From assembly GCA_036874045.1 (NCBI GenBank), contig JAZBRI010000003.1, forward strand, positions 6,894,501 through 6,958,500: a stretch of 64,000 nt of DNA, written 5' to 3'. The first letter of the stretch is position 1; each line of letters begins with the position of its first letter. Shown here in pieces: positions 21,652 through 33,829 of this stretch. The notes below the pieces were generated by a model. That model had not been told where the DNA came from and did not search any database. It saw nothing but the letters and a program-made list of their open reading frames with translations. The position numbers and the translations under genes were made by a program. The stretch is from Cymodocea nodosa (Eukaryota; Streptophyta; Magnoliopsida; Alismatales; Cymodoceaceae).

Positions 21652-22311
21652 TGTTGAGTATTTTGTTTTGATGATGTGTGCTGAATGAAAGTAATCATAT
21701 TTGCTTAATTACTATTGCTTGTGAAAAGAAATTAAAAACATCAATTAATACAGAAAAAGCTTACTGATATAAATACTTGTCTATATTAGATCTGAAATTA
21801 TACTAAGTTAAATAACTAGTCGTTTCGTTGCATTAATTTCTCATTTAACTAAATGTTAAGTTAACGTCTGTTTTTATTGAAAAGCATGATATGTTTTAAA
21901 GTTATATTTTCTATATCATGAATAGTGCATGTTTAGACAACTCGTTAAGTTAGAGTGTTATTTGTATAGAGATCACGTGACAACTCGTTAAGTTAGAGGC
22001 TTAAAGGTTAAAATAGGTCACGTGAGAACTCGTTAAGTTAGTGAGTAAAAGAAGAGATGAACTTATTACGTTAGTGTTGTACACATGGTGAATTAAAGGT
22101 TACAAATGTTATATTGTATCATGTGAGTTGCACATGTTTAACTCGTTAAGTTAATATAATTAAACGTGTTGAGTTGCTATATTGAACACTAAGGCAATGT
22201 GTTAGGTTAGCGTTATAAACTTAAGTTGTTATTATTGCACGTGGTAAAATTCTTATTATAAAAACATTTATTTATTACTGATTCGTTAAGTTATTTGTAA
22301 CACAACGAAGA
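21652..22311 (+). repeat. Sirevirus-like LTR, 5' part only
   Basis: Begins TGTTGAGTATTTTGTTTTG and aligns with the first 650 or so bases of the LTR at 23710. It holds repeated CACGTGA(C/G)AACTCGTTAAGTTAG units (about 21964, 22019). It breaks off at 22311 in ACAACGAAGAT, where Athila RNase H sequence begins; AGAT is shared by both sides of the join. Confidence 0.82.
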
Positions 22312-23709
22312 TAAAAAAGGTTATGAGAATGTAGTAGTAGATCATTTATCAAGATTACAAATAGAAAAATCAAATATTGAAATTAAGGATAATTTTCCTG
22401 ATGAACAATTAATGACCATCAACACAATGCCTTGGTATGTAGACATAATTAATTACTTAGTTACTGGTTTAACACCTAAGGATTGAAATAGACAGGATAA
22501 GAAATTGTTCTTTTCAAGAGTAAAATATTACTATTGGGAAGACTCATACTTATTTAAGAAATGTGCTAATCTGGTTTTAAGGAGGTGTTCTAGAAACTAA
22601 ATATTAGAGCATATTGTCTTTCTGCCATGACCAAGTATGTGGAAGGTATTTTGGTTCAAGAAAAACTGCTGCCAAAATTCTGCAATATGAATTTTACTGG
22701 CCAACACTATTCAAAGATGCTCATAAATACTATTTAAGTTGTTTAAGACGTCAACAAATAGGAAGAATATCAAAGAGGAATATGATGCCTCTGAATCCTA
22801 TTGTTGAGGTTGAAATCTTTGATGTGTGGATAGTAGATTTTATGAGTCAATTTCCTATGTTTAATCAATTTAATTATATATTATTCGGGGTGGATTATGT
22901 ATTTAAATGGATAGAAGTTATTCCTACAAAAACTAATGACAACAAAGTGGTAATACACTTTATAAGAACTAATATAATTGTCAGATTTGGAATACCTAAA
23001 GCTATTATCAGTGATAGAGGAACTCATTTCTGTAATAGAAGTTTTGAAGCCTTAATGAAGAAATATGGAGTAAATCACAAAATTGCAACATCATATCATC
23101 TTCAAACAAGTGGACAAGTAGAAAGTGCAGAAAAACAAATTAAGTTAATCTTAAAAAAAGTAGTAAATCCTACTAGAACAGATTAGGCTAATAGATTAAT
23201 AAATGCACTTTGGGATTATAGAATTGCTTATAAGACAAGCTTAGGTATGTCACCTTTTAGGCTAGTATATGGAAAAAGTTGTCATTTACCAGCTGAAATT
23301 GAACATAAAGCTTATTGAGCATTAAAAACTCTGAACGCTAATTTAAATCAAGCTGTTGAAAATAGGAAAATGCAATTGATTGAATTAGAAGAATTTAGGA
23401 ATGAAGCTTATTTGAAAACTGTAAGAGAAAAAGAGAAAATGAAGTTTTGGCATGATAAGAAAATTATTCCAAAAACATTTGAAATAGGACAAGAAGTATA
23501 TCTTTACATGACTAGACTCCATAACCATCCAGGAAAATTAAGATCTAGATGGGTAGAACCTTACATAATTCGAAATATTTATTCCTATGGATCTATTGAA
23601 ATTGAAAATCCTAAAAATCAGAATATATTAAAGTAAATGGACAAAGGCTTAGACGAATATTCCAAAAAGTTCCTTTGGAATTATAGAAGAAGTAAGGGTA
23701 GAGGACTAT
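22312..23709 (+). pseudogene. Second Athila pol fragment: RNase H end and integrase
   Basis: Parallel to 9570-10980 and very similar to it. It runs from DKKGYENVVVDHLSRL through the integrase (HHCC region damaged near 22590; VVDFMSQFP, ISDRGTHFCN, SGQVESAEKQ) to EEVRVEDY at 23709. The longest open stretch is 22614-23186, then 23370-23636. Stops replace Trp (23185, 23318) and other codons. It ends exactly where a Sirevirus LTR starts, so that LTR marks an insertion into an Athila element or the edge of a join. Confidence 0.9.
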
Positions 23710-25245
23710 TGTTGAGTATTTTATTTTGATGATGTGTGATAAATGGAAATAATCATATTTGCTCGATTACTATTGCTTGTGAAAAGAAATTAAAATCATC
23801 AATTGATACAGAAAAAGTTTACTGATATAAATACTTGTCTGTATGGGATCTGAAATTATACTAAGTTAATAACTAGTCGTTTCGTTGCATTAATTTCTCA
23901 TTTAACTAAACGTTAAGTTAACGTGTGTTTTTATTGAAAAGCATGATATATTTTAAAGTTATACTTTCTGTATCATGTATAGTGCACGTTTAGACAACTC
24001 GTTAAGTTAAAGTGTTATTTGTATAGAGGTCACGTGAGAACTCGTTAAGTTAGAGGCTTAAAGGTTAAAATAGGTCACGTGAGAACTTGTTAAGTTAGTG
24101 AGTAAAAGAAGAGACGAACTTGTTAAATTAGTGTTATACACGTGGTGAAATTATAAGTTATAAATGTTATATTGTATCACGTGAGGTGCACATGTTTAAC
24201 TCGTTAAATTAACATAACTAAACGCGTTGAGTTGCTATATTGAACACTAAGGCAACATGTTAGGTTAGCATTATAAACTTAAGTTGTTATTTTTGCACGT
24301 GGTAAAATTCTTATTATAAAAACATTTGTTTATTACTGGTTCGTTGAGTTATTGTAACACCACGGAGATGGTTCGTTGAGTTAGCGTAACACCACAGACT
24401 TAGTTCGTTGAGTTAGCTATAGTACTTGTCACGTGAATTGGCACATGAGGAACTCGTTAAGTTAGAAACGTTAAGTTATATATATACTTGTGTTACTTGT
24501 TTAGTTAACATTAAAGTAACGACTTCTTGTTACACTGATGAGAAATTTTGGATGAGAAAGTTTATTTTGCAGGAAATTTTTCAGAAATACAGGATTGATG
24601 ATTAAAGAAAATTTGAAATATAAACGTGGGTCAAAACGTATGTATTTCGAAGAAGGAAAAAGAAAAGATGCGAAGAAGTGGAAAACTAGTAGTGATTAAA
24701 CATGGAGGATATACATGAAAAGAAAATACAGTATAAAAGGCATAGAATTCTCGTTGATCAAATTATCCTTGCACATCAAACGAAAAATCTTTTTAGGGAT
24801 CAAAAACACCTCTTTAGAGAAAATCTCTCAGGTGGAAGAAAGTTCAGTGAAGCTAAAAAGGTAAGATTTATGTCACTAAATATTTGAAGTATCAGGAGAA
24901 AGCAAAGTCAGTGAAGCAAAGAAAGTATATATATTTGTCATTGAAGAATTATTGAATAAGAAAAAGAAGAAGAAGAAGAAAGATCTCAAACAGGGAGAAA
25001 TGTTTTAAATTCTGCAAATTAGTTTTCTCTGTTTGTAGTTATGAAATTGTATAGATGAAACATGATATTGATATATAATTGCATCTACAATTTCTGAGGA
25101 GAATTGAATTGTATATTGTAATTGAAACCTTGAATAAAAATGATTTTATGAAAATAGTGTCTCGACTTGTTTTTGAGGTTTAAAGTTTCAATTATATTTA
25201 AAAATATTGAAAAACACAATTCACCCCTCTCTTGTTTATTCTACA
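23710..25245 (+). repeat. 5' LTR of a Sirevirus-like copia element
   Basis: 1536 bp from TGTTGAGTATTTTATTTTG to CTACA, followed by a tRNA-Met primer site. It contains several TCACGTGAGAACTCGTTAAGTTAG units (24029-24110), a stretch very similar to the Athila LTR at 18900-19012 (here 24178-24310), CGTTGAGTTA motifs (24341-24415) and a TATATATATA box at about 24477. Open frames inside it (such as 24702-24887) look accidental. Confidence 0.88.
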
Positions 25246-25247
25246 AG

Positions 25248-25262
25248 TGGTATCAGAGCTTT
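25248..25262 (+). other. Primer binding site, initiator tRNA-Met
   Basis: TGGTATCAGAGCTTT two bases after the LTR end is the usual plant copia primer site. Confidence 0.92.
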
Positions 25263-25444
25263 GTTAATAATCTTTGATATAAAATCGATACCAACATATT
25301 TAATATCATTGCTTATTCTGACTTCCTTATTTTTAAACAGACATTAATATCTGAGCATACGTTTAACTTTCTTGATTTAAGGCTCAAGTTGTTTTAAAGT
25401 TTTAAACTATTTAAAATCAAATAGGTTGAAAAATCTAAGATAAG

Positions 25445-27449
25445 ATAGCTACTGGAAATGGTAATTTTTCTTTGTATGAAGGCCAAAATCTTAATCGTCC
25501 TCCTTTATTTGATGGAATACATTTTGAATATTGGAAATATAGGATGACTGTTTTTCTTCAAAGTGTAGATCATAAGTTGTAGTTCATGATTTCTAAACCC
25601 TATACTCCTTTATCTACCCCTTATAATTCTTGGACAATTACTAAAAAAGAAAATGAAACTCTGAATGCTAAGGGCTTAAATATTTTATTTTGTGCATTGA
25701 GTTATGAATAGTTCAGTAAAGTGTTAGCATTATAAATCTACTTATGAGGTGTGGCATGCATTAGAAGTTTCACATGAAGGTACTTCTCAAGTTAAAGAGA
25801 CTAAAATAAACATGTTGATTCATAAGTATGAACTCTTTAAGATGTATGAAGACGAAAGTATTTCTGAGATGTTTTCCAGATTTCTTGATATCATAAACTC
25901 TTTAAAATGCTTAGGAAAGAATTTTAAACAGAAAGATTTAGTGAGGAAAATTCTCAGATCCCTAAGTTCTAAATGGTCTCAGAAAGTAACATCAATTGAG
26001 GAATCACGAGATTTAAATGTTTATACCATGAATGAACTTATAGGAAACTTAACAGCTTATGAAGTTCAATTAAATAAATCACTGAGTCATAACAAACCAA
26101 AAATGAAGAAAGAAATAGCCTTCGAAATTAATTCAGATTCTGATATATCTACTGATTCTGACGAGGATTTGATCTTGCTGGCTAGGAAATTCAAGAAATC
26201 ATGGAAAGCTAGGAAACAGCAAAGGAATAGAAATGATAAACCCTCAACGTCAAAATCATTGAATGACAAGAATTCTTCATCTAGAAAGTATGTATGTTAC
26301 AATTGTAAGAAACCTAGACATCTTTCTTCAGATTGTCCTATAAAGAAAAATGAAAAACAAAGTAAGACAAATCAGAAGAAGACAGCTCAAAAAACTCAAA
26401 AAAAGTTTTACAAGAAAAAGGCTTTGAAGGTCACTTGGGATGACACGTCTGAAGAGTCTGAATTTGAGTAATCATCATCCAAATCTTCACATTCAGAAGG
26501 AGAACAAGAGTTAGAAGACGTTGCTCATGTGTGCTACATGGTAGATGAGTCTGAGGTAATATCTGATCTTGAAAGTCATTCAGATTTTAACTTTGATGAA
26601 TTATTATGTGCTTATCATGCATTATTACAAAAACTTAAATTTTGTAAACTGGAAAATAAGAATATTAGAAACTCTTTATCCATTGTGGAAGAAGAAAATT
26701 GTTTCCTGTTTACTACTTTAGAAAAGTTTAAATGTGATAATGAAAATCATGCTATAGTATTGCATAAATTAAAACTGAGAGAGCTAGATTTAAATTCTAC
26801 CATTGAGAAATGGAATTTAAGTCAAACTAAGTTAGACAAACTAACTAGTACCCTTGTGGTGTCATATAAATTTGGCTTAGGATTTGATTACCCTGAATCT
26901 CAAGCCAATAAAAGATTTATTAGTTCCAGTTCAAGTAAATCTAAGACTAAAATTCCTTTTATCATGAAACAAGGTAATAAATATATAGAAGTAGGTACTT
27001 CAAAGGATGAATCATGTAGTAATAATACAAATCAATGTGATTTGTCAAATTGTACTTCTATCATGACTATTAATGTTTCTAAAAATCTTGTTTCTTGTTC
27101 TGGAAATTCAGTTTCTAATGTCCCTAAAATTTCAGACAATTGTAGTAAACTGAAAATTCAGAAAGCCGAGCATGTAATTCAAAACATTGGTGTTAGACCA
27201 ATTACTCATTCTGCATGTGATAAATCTGGAAATTCTTGTGTAGAAAAAGATTTTGTATGTACAGAAAATGTTAATACTAGTACAAAATCTTGGTATGAAC
27301 TTACTGAAATGTATGAGCATGACCAAAATAAATTAACATCTGATAAAAATCGGTTTGGTCTTGGTTATACTACATCTGAAAACAAAAAGAATGATTATAA
27401 GAGCAATAATGCTATAAGTATGATGTTAAAAATAAGTCTATGGTACTAA
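25445..27449 (+). pseudogene. gag: gag of the Sirevirus-like element
   Basis: Long Sirevirus-type Gag. Homology starts at 25445, where ATA stands in place of the expected ATG (ATA GCT ACT GGA), so the start codon is lost. FDGIHFEYWKYRM follows, with stops near 25578 and 25710 and a shift near 25740. The frame is then open 25749-26468, with a CCHC knuckle (CYNCKKPRHLSSDC, about 26296-26337) and a lysine-rich region. One TAA at 26469 interrupts it before a further 306 codons to 27449, acidic then Ser/Asn-rich. The protein would coat the element RNA. Confidence 0.85.
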
Positions 27450-27472
27450 GAAAAAGTTTTTCTTAATTTGTT

Positions 27473-28978
27473 TTGCAGGAGGAAACAACATCAAAATGGA
27501 TCTTGGACAGTGGAGCGTCAAGTCACATGACCAGACAAAAAAGTATACTACAAAATTTTACAAATACCATGAAAGGTATTGTAACATTTGGAAACAAAAG
27601 CAAGGATAAAATCATAGGTATGGGTAATGTTCAAATAACTCCTACTTGTGTTATTTTAAATGTACTAAATGTAGAAAACCTAGGATTTAATTTGCTGAGT
27701 GTTATAAAACTAACTAAAAATGGATATTATGTAGTGTTTGAAAATAATGTATGCAAAATTATTGATAAAAATACAGATGAAATTAAGTTTATTACTAAAA
27801 GAAAAGGTTCTGTATGTATTTTATCTTTACCTTCTGATGTAGTTGATTTAAATTCATGTTTGCTAGTTGAAACTAGTGATGCATATCGGTGGCATAGAAG
27901 GATTGGGCATATAAATATGAAACTGTTACATAAACTATCTAGAAAACATTTAGTGAGAGGTTTACCAAAGATTAAATACTCAAAGGACTTTATGTGTGAT
28001 GCATGTGAGTTAGGTAAACTTCACAAAAACTCTTTTAAATCCAAAACTGATATTTCAAGCAAGAGAGTCTTAGAACTTATACATATGGATTTATTTGGAC
28101 CAACAAGAATCATGAGTCTTGGTGGTAAACGGTATGTATTTGTTTTAGTAGATGACTTCTCTAGATACACTTGGGTATATTTTCTAGCATCTAAGATAGA
28201 AGTTTTTGAAAAGTTTAAAATGTTTTACAATCTTGTTCAAAATGAACAAAGTATCTCTATTCAAAAACTTAAGAGGGATTATGGTACTGAATTTGATAAT
28301 GATCAAATGAATAATTATTGTAATAAACATGGCATTAATCATAAATTTTCTTTTCCAAGAATACCGTGTCAAAATGGTGTTGTTGAGAGAAAGAATAGAT
28401 CACTTCAAGAAATAGCCAAAACTATGTTGAATGAACATAAGTTACCTCAAAATCTTTGGGCTGAAGCAGTGAATACAACTTGTTATGTTATTAACATAAG
28501 TCCCTTAAGACCTCGTGTTAATAAAACTCCTTTTGAAATTATGTTTAATAGGGTTCCAAAAATTTCCTATATGAAACCATTTGGCTACAAGTGTTTTATT
28601 TTTAATACTAAGGATAAAAGGGATAAATTTCAAGCCAAAGCAGATGAAGGAATTTTTGTAGGTTACTCTACTAGAAGTAAAACCTATAAAGTATATAACA
28701 AGACTTCTAGAACTATTGAAGAAACCCTCTATGTAAGCTTCAATGAAAATTCTTTTAGAGAATCTCAATCTAAAGCTAATAATGATGATATGATCAATTT
28801 CTCAAAAGAGTTAGGGATCAATAAAGAGATTGAAGATTTATTTGAGAAAATCAAAAATATGAACTTAAATGATCAAACTCATGATGAAAGTGATGGACCT
28901 TCAGATGTTGAATCAGAAAGAACAGTGACAATGCAGATTGGTAGTCAAGAGGAAGAAGAAAGAGAAGAAAATGAATAA
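27473..28978 (+). pseudogene. Sirevirus protease-integrase, fused in frame to a PTPP tail
   Basis: 501 open codons. Protease motif WILDSGASSHMT is near residue 10. The integrase zinc region (WHRRIGHINMK...CDACELGK) is at about 141-185. The catalytic core has D in HMDLFGP, D in KRDYGTEF and E in VERKNRSLQE, all intact. The C-terminal part holds PFGYKCFIFN and GIFVGYSTRSKTYKVYN. From about 28910 the reading changes without a stop into the acidic part of an Athila PTPP ORF (ESERTVTMQIGSQEEEE). Reverse transcriptase and RNase H are missing. It is the best-preserved ORF of the window, but a chimera. Confidence 0.9.
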
Positions 28979-30109
28979 GAAGTTGAATAAAAGCATATGG
29001 AACAAGAAGGAAATATCTCAATAGATTCCACTAAAGAGGGAGAGACTCTTCAGCAAATTCTTGAGAGGATTCAAGAAAGAAGAGTGGAAAGTTCTACTAG
29101 CTCTCCACCATAGATAGAAGTAGAAATAAGAATGTAGGAATCTCAGGATCATTTCCAACAAACTCAAGAAAAGCAAATGGAGGAAGAAATTCAAGAATAA
29201 ACCCCTCTAGAGCAACAAATTCAAATTCCTAACCTAGCTGAAGTAATAGTTCTAAATGAAGTACACTTTTGGAGTCAGGAAACATACAATAAATATCAAG
29301 AGATTAGGGGTTATGATATTATATACAGTAGACCAATAAACTGGGATGGTGTGTAGGAAATTAAAGAATTATTTGAGTTGCAAGGTCTACTACAATTTAT
29401 TTCTCAACAGAAAGGGCATGCAGTATACAAAAATCTAGTGCCTTGCTTTTATGCAAACTTGAGAGAGGAAGAAGGGTAATTAATTTCTAACGTGGAGCAA
29501 GCTGATGTACAGATAACACTAGAGCTTCTCTACAACATTTTTGGATTGAAAAATGAAGGAATAGAAATTCTAAAGAGCACAATTGTAGTTAAGTGGACAG
29601 AACAGGTAATAAAGGACTGTTTAGCTATCAATCTTGGTGTGCCATTATTAAACAGATTAAAGCACTTAAATGGTAAAGCACACATGGTAGCTCACATTTT
29701 AATTAAAAATGTTTACCAATGACAAGGCCATGATATTGAACTAAGTCAGTTTGTTAAATGGGCCACATATGTAGTTGTGAACAGAATTCAAATTAATTAG
29801 TATAAAGATTTTATCTCCAAGTTAAGAGTAGCAAAAAAGAAATTATTTTATGGAGATCTGATTCCACTACTAATGGTGGATAGTATTGACTTCACGAAAT
29901 AGACATCTAAAAAGATAAGATTTAGAGCCATTTCAGTGAAGGAATATAGAAATTACAATGCTACAACTACTGAGATATCTATACCTTCTGGAGACATTAT
30001 AGGAGATGTTGAATGAATAAATCAATTAGACCAACAACTAGAAAGGCTCCAAAAGGAAGTAGATGAACTTAGGATAAATGTATTGTTTGTTTACTTATAT
30101 TTATATTGA
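28910..30109 (+). pseudogene. PTPP-type ORF, element B
   Basis: Same frame as the preceding copia integrase. Stops at 28976, 28988 and many later points. Recognisable parts are NEVHFWSQETYNKYQEIRG, IIYSRPINWDG, ADVQITLELLYNIFGLKN, KAHMVAHILIKNVYQ, LFYGDLIPLLMVD and a C-terminal QLERLQKEVDELR coiled coil ending at TGA 30107-30109. The longest open stretch is 29492-29719. No function can be assigned. Confidence 0.72.
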
Positions 30110-30536
30110 AAAATATCTGACTGTATGTAAATATAAACTATTTATATAAATGAATGTTTGAATTTCAGATGTTTTTGAATTCGTGTTTGAGAATGAATGA
30201 TATAATTGAGAACTATATTGAATATTATATAATTGTTTAAAAGATGTGCAAGACTATTTAGAAGAGTTACAATTTTATAAATGACATGATTAAATGCACA
30301 ATGATTGGTTGATGCATGAATATATCTACATGTTGAAAAGTAAAATGTAAAGTCTGCATAACAGGAAATGAACTATAAGTTAAATATGCATATAATGTTT
30401 AGATTTAAATGAGTTACATTAGAACACTACATTAATGACATGCATTTAACTTTAATTAAGTTGACAAAATGCAGGAGAAGAAAAAATATATAGAAGTTAA
30501 TACGATGAGTAAGTTTTAGAAAAATTTGCTAAGTGT
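30110..30536 (+). other. AT-rich spacer, element B
   Basis: Colinear with 13775-14184; contains ATGACATGCATTTAACTTTA near 30435. No ORF or site recognised. Confidence 0.55.
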
Positions 30537-30775
30537 TAACTCAATGAAGTAAGTCTGTTGAGTTAACTTTAACTCCACAAGGTCAATAATAAAATATAAG
30601 GTCACTCTGTTGAGTTATCTGTAACTCAACGAAGTTAGTCTGTGGAGTTAGCAAGTAGGCAACGAAGCTAGTTCGTTGAGTTAGCTGTAACTCAACGAGA
30701 TTAGTTCGTTGAGTTAGAAACAATAACTGAAGCTAGTCCATTGAGTTAGCTATAACTCAACGAGGTTAGTTCGTG
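30537..30775 (+). repeat. CGTTGAGTT palindrome array, element B
   Basis: At least six half-palindrome pairs (AACTCAACGA...TTCGTTGAGTT and TGTTGAGTT variants). It is longer than the matching array in element A, so copy number varies between elements. Confidence 0.82.
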
Positions 30776-30789
30776 GTTTAAGCTGAACG

Positions 30790-31128
30790 GTTATTCTTTT
30801 ATCCACAAACGAAACTTCATCGGTTTAGCGATTACTGAAATTTGAAATTAAAAGTGGAACACGTATCCATAAAAATGGAAACCATACTGCATGTTACAAG
30901 ATACATTCTAGCAACAAGATTCATTTGCTTTATGGACGTACATTATAAATATAGAATAGAATGTTATTTACGAGTTACCAGCACTTGAGGAAGGAAAGAA
31001 AATTCGTTGAGGAATTGGAAGGAGAAGTAGTTGATTCAACTTCATTTGTCAACAATTATTTACTGAAAACAAAGCATTAAGCTGGTATGTAATTAATCTT
31101 CTGCTATTTTACTTTATGTTAAGAGTTT
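30790..31128 (+). promoter_or_regulatory. Internal leader with splice donor, element B
   Basis: Matches 14400-14701. The TATA run is degraded to TTATAAATATAG (30943-30954), while the donor CTG|GTATGTAATT is kept (GT at 31085-31086). Confidence 0.45.
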
Positions 31129-32478
31129 ATAAGCACATACATTCATTCTCCTAGCACTAAATGATTAGTAAGAACACCTACGCAGGATTATTCAACATAG
31201 AGGCGTATTGAAATATTTTCTGAATTGGACTTTGACAAAATCCTTAGGGGTGCAGCTAACCTTTCTTTAAAAGAGAACGAAGATATGGCTACTCCAGTAA
31301 AAAAACTATTAGGGGCAATTCTATATCCTGAATTAGTTGATGAACCTTCATGTATTTGATTGCCAAACTTTGAGGGAGATAGGTTCGAACTGAAATCTAA
31401 TTATATTAGTCAATTACCACATTTTTATGGATTAGAAATAGAAGATGTCTATTATTTCCTTAGAGAATTTAATGAAGTTTATCAAATGATGAAAATGTCG
31501 AACATGAGTATTGATGCTATTAAACTTAGATATATCCCTTTTACTTTAAAAGACACAGCTAAGAGATGGTTATATACTCTATTGCCTAATTCGATTTCTA
31601 CATGAACTGAATTTTACTTTGTTTTTCTAGAAAAATATTATCCAACACATCAAACGATTAAAAAGAAAAAAGAAATATTAATGTGTAGCCAAAAACAGGG
31701 AGAATCATTTTGAAAATATTTTGAAAGATTTAAAGATTTACTAACTCAATGTCCACATCATGCAAAGAGTAAAGCACAATTAATAGGTATAATTTATGAA
31801 GGCATAGATGTTTCAATGAAATCTTTATTAGAATCTACTTGTCAGAATGGATTTTTAAAACTGTGTAGTGAGGAAGCATTGGCATATTTAGAAAACTTTG
31901 TAAAAAGAATTGCATAGTGAGAAAACTCGGTTGAAGCTATTATAGATAAAAGAATATTGCTAAGGGGAATGCATGAAATAGATTCAAGTACTATGCTTGA
32001 AGTTAAATTAACTAAATTAACAAACAAAATAGAAGAGTTATCATTAAATCAAAAACTAGCAAAAAAAAATACAAACATTAATGATTTAGATATTATTTAT
32101 GCTAGAAACTAGAAAGATAACTTTGGAAATTCTTATAACCCTAATTGGAGAGATCACCTAAATCTATCTTAGAGAAATAAGAATTTCTAGAGAGGAGAAA
32201 ATATAATTGATAAAAATATAAGTTATGAAACATTAATTGAATAAGGATCTAGAATAGAGAAGTTAGAAAAGATAATTCAACAATTAAACAATCGTTTAGA
32301 TCTTGTATTTGGAAATGCTGCCATTCAAAATCAAAATATAAATAGAAATATACCTCCTAGATAAAAGGAATCAATAGAAGTTAGACCTATGGGAGGACTG
32401 CCAATGCAAGTAGTACTTAATCCTATCAATAGAACTATTAATGAAATTGATACTTCCTATGGGAGGGAAGCTGAATGA
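31129..32478 (+). pseudogene. gag: Gag capsid ORF, element B
   Basis: Homologous to 14702-16044. The start codon is lost (ATA at 31129, where element C has ATG). The open stretch 31360-31602 covers FEGDRFELKSNYISQL to DTAKRWLY; later parts read TEFYFVFLEKYYP and FERFKDLLTQCPHH. About ten stops and small shifts precede the end at TGA 32476-32478. As in the other copies, no zinc knuckle is present. Confidence 0.83.
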
Positions 32479-32690
32479 AGCAGTATAACTAAAGTAACTA
32501 TGTATAATATGAAAGTAGAAAAATATTAAAAAAAATATGTAAGTTTAATTATAGTTAGTAATATCGTAGAGTTATTACTTATCTTAACAAACTTAATCTG
32601 TTGAGTTATGACCTAACTCCACGAGGGTAAGTGGCTATGTTAATTTTATCTCTGTTAAATTTTTGTTTATGTTATATAGAATCACAATAG
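32479..32690 (+). other. Intron-like spacer, element B
   Basis: Contains the palindrome remnant CTTAACAAACTTAATCTG...GAGTT (32582-32604) and an acceptor TTATATAG (AG 32678-32679) before the F-box start. Confidence 0.45.
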
Positions 32691-33829
32691 ATGGAATTGA
32701 TGAAATTACCACTAGATGCACTAAGGGAAGTATAAGTAACTTCCCTTAGCTAAAGATCTATGCAGATTGTGTTGTGTATCAAAGGAAATTAAAGAATGTG
32801 TTAGAGAAAAATATTTTCATGGACTACAAGCTGCAAAATTGACTAAGATTAGAGATGGATTTTTATGGAAGTCATTTAATCATAGTTCAATCAGCTATGA
32901 ATATCTAAATATGAAAGAAAATACTGGAATTCCACCCAATACATTAAAAGGAATAGATTATATTATGGGGATACATGAAAGATTAATTATTTACAGAACC
33001 AAACCAAGGTATGCAATTATGTTACCCAATATTTTGATTAGAAATCCTATCACTAGAGAAGAATGGAATATAGGAAGGCCTAATAAATTTGAAATACCAA
33101 TTGAAAATTGTGGGTCAGCTTTAACATTTTTTGATAAAAATTTGACCATTCCTGAAAAATTGTATTACTAGAGACCAACTGGAAATTGGGATGAGGATTT
33201 ATGCTTAAGTGTGTATAATTTTCTGAATAGATCTTGGATTGAAATTACTATGATATATCTAAGACAGAAAGCATTAATTAACAACATACATGTCATATTT
33301 GATGGATATATATATCTAGTCACAGATATATCAGTTGCATTTAGATCTGATTATACATAGTAAGCATAGATAGTTATGATGATGACTTTATAGAAATATT
33401 GCCTATACCGAGTGATATAGCTAAACCACTATTTGCAGAATATGATAAAATTTAATTAGGAATGTGGTATAATGAATATGATGATCCTACTTTATGTTTG
33501 ATAAGATAGTGGGATGAATTGATGAAATTTCAAATATAGATTATGAAATACCTAAATGAATGGAAGTGGGAAGAGTAATATATTGAAATATATGTAGAAA
33601 TAAAAATAACTACATTATCTTGGAACAGAAAATGATCCATTTCTGCATTTCATTTCATTAATGGAAATATACTTATATTTAGTATTGATAACATACTACA
33701 AGTTTATAAGTTAAAAAGGAAAGCAGATTGCATTAAAACAAAATTAATAGCAAGAAGAATTATACCAAAAAAGTTTGCTTGGACTAACACGTTTATTCCA
33801 TTTGTTACTACTTTCAATCATTTTCTTAA
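32691..33829 (+). pseudogene. F-box protein with FBA-like domain, element B
   Basis: The ATG at 32691 gives MELMKLPLDALREV, then a small insertion breaks the F-box (about 32733-32755). From 32767 the frame is open for 134 codons (CVSKEIKECVREKYFHGLQAA, NILIRNPITREEWNIGRPN) to a TAG at 33169-33171. The same stop at the same codon is present in copy C. The C-terminal half is recognisable (YNFLNRSWIEI, DGYIYLVTDI, TKLIARRIIPKKFAWTN) but frameshifted near 33355, ending at TAA 33827-33829. The intact protein type would recruit a substrate to an SCF ubiquitin ligase. Confidence 0.82.

Larger units (their letters stand above)
23710..28909 (+). mobile_element. Sirevirus-like copia element, 5' half
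   Basis: LTR, primer site, gag, protease and integrase are colinear and in good order. The element stops inside pol at about 28909, where an Athila-like block begins. The left border (TGTTGAG) cuts an Athila integrase gene after codons DY. No 3' LTR is present, so no target duplication can be tested. Confidence 0.85.
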
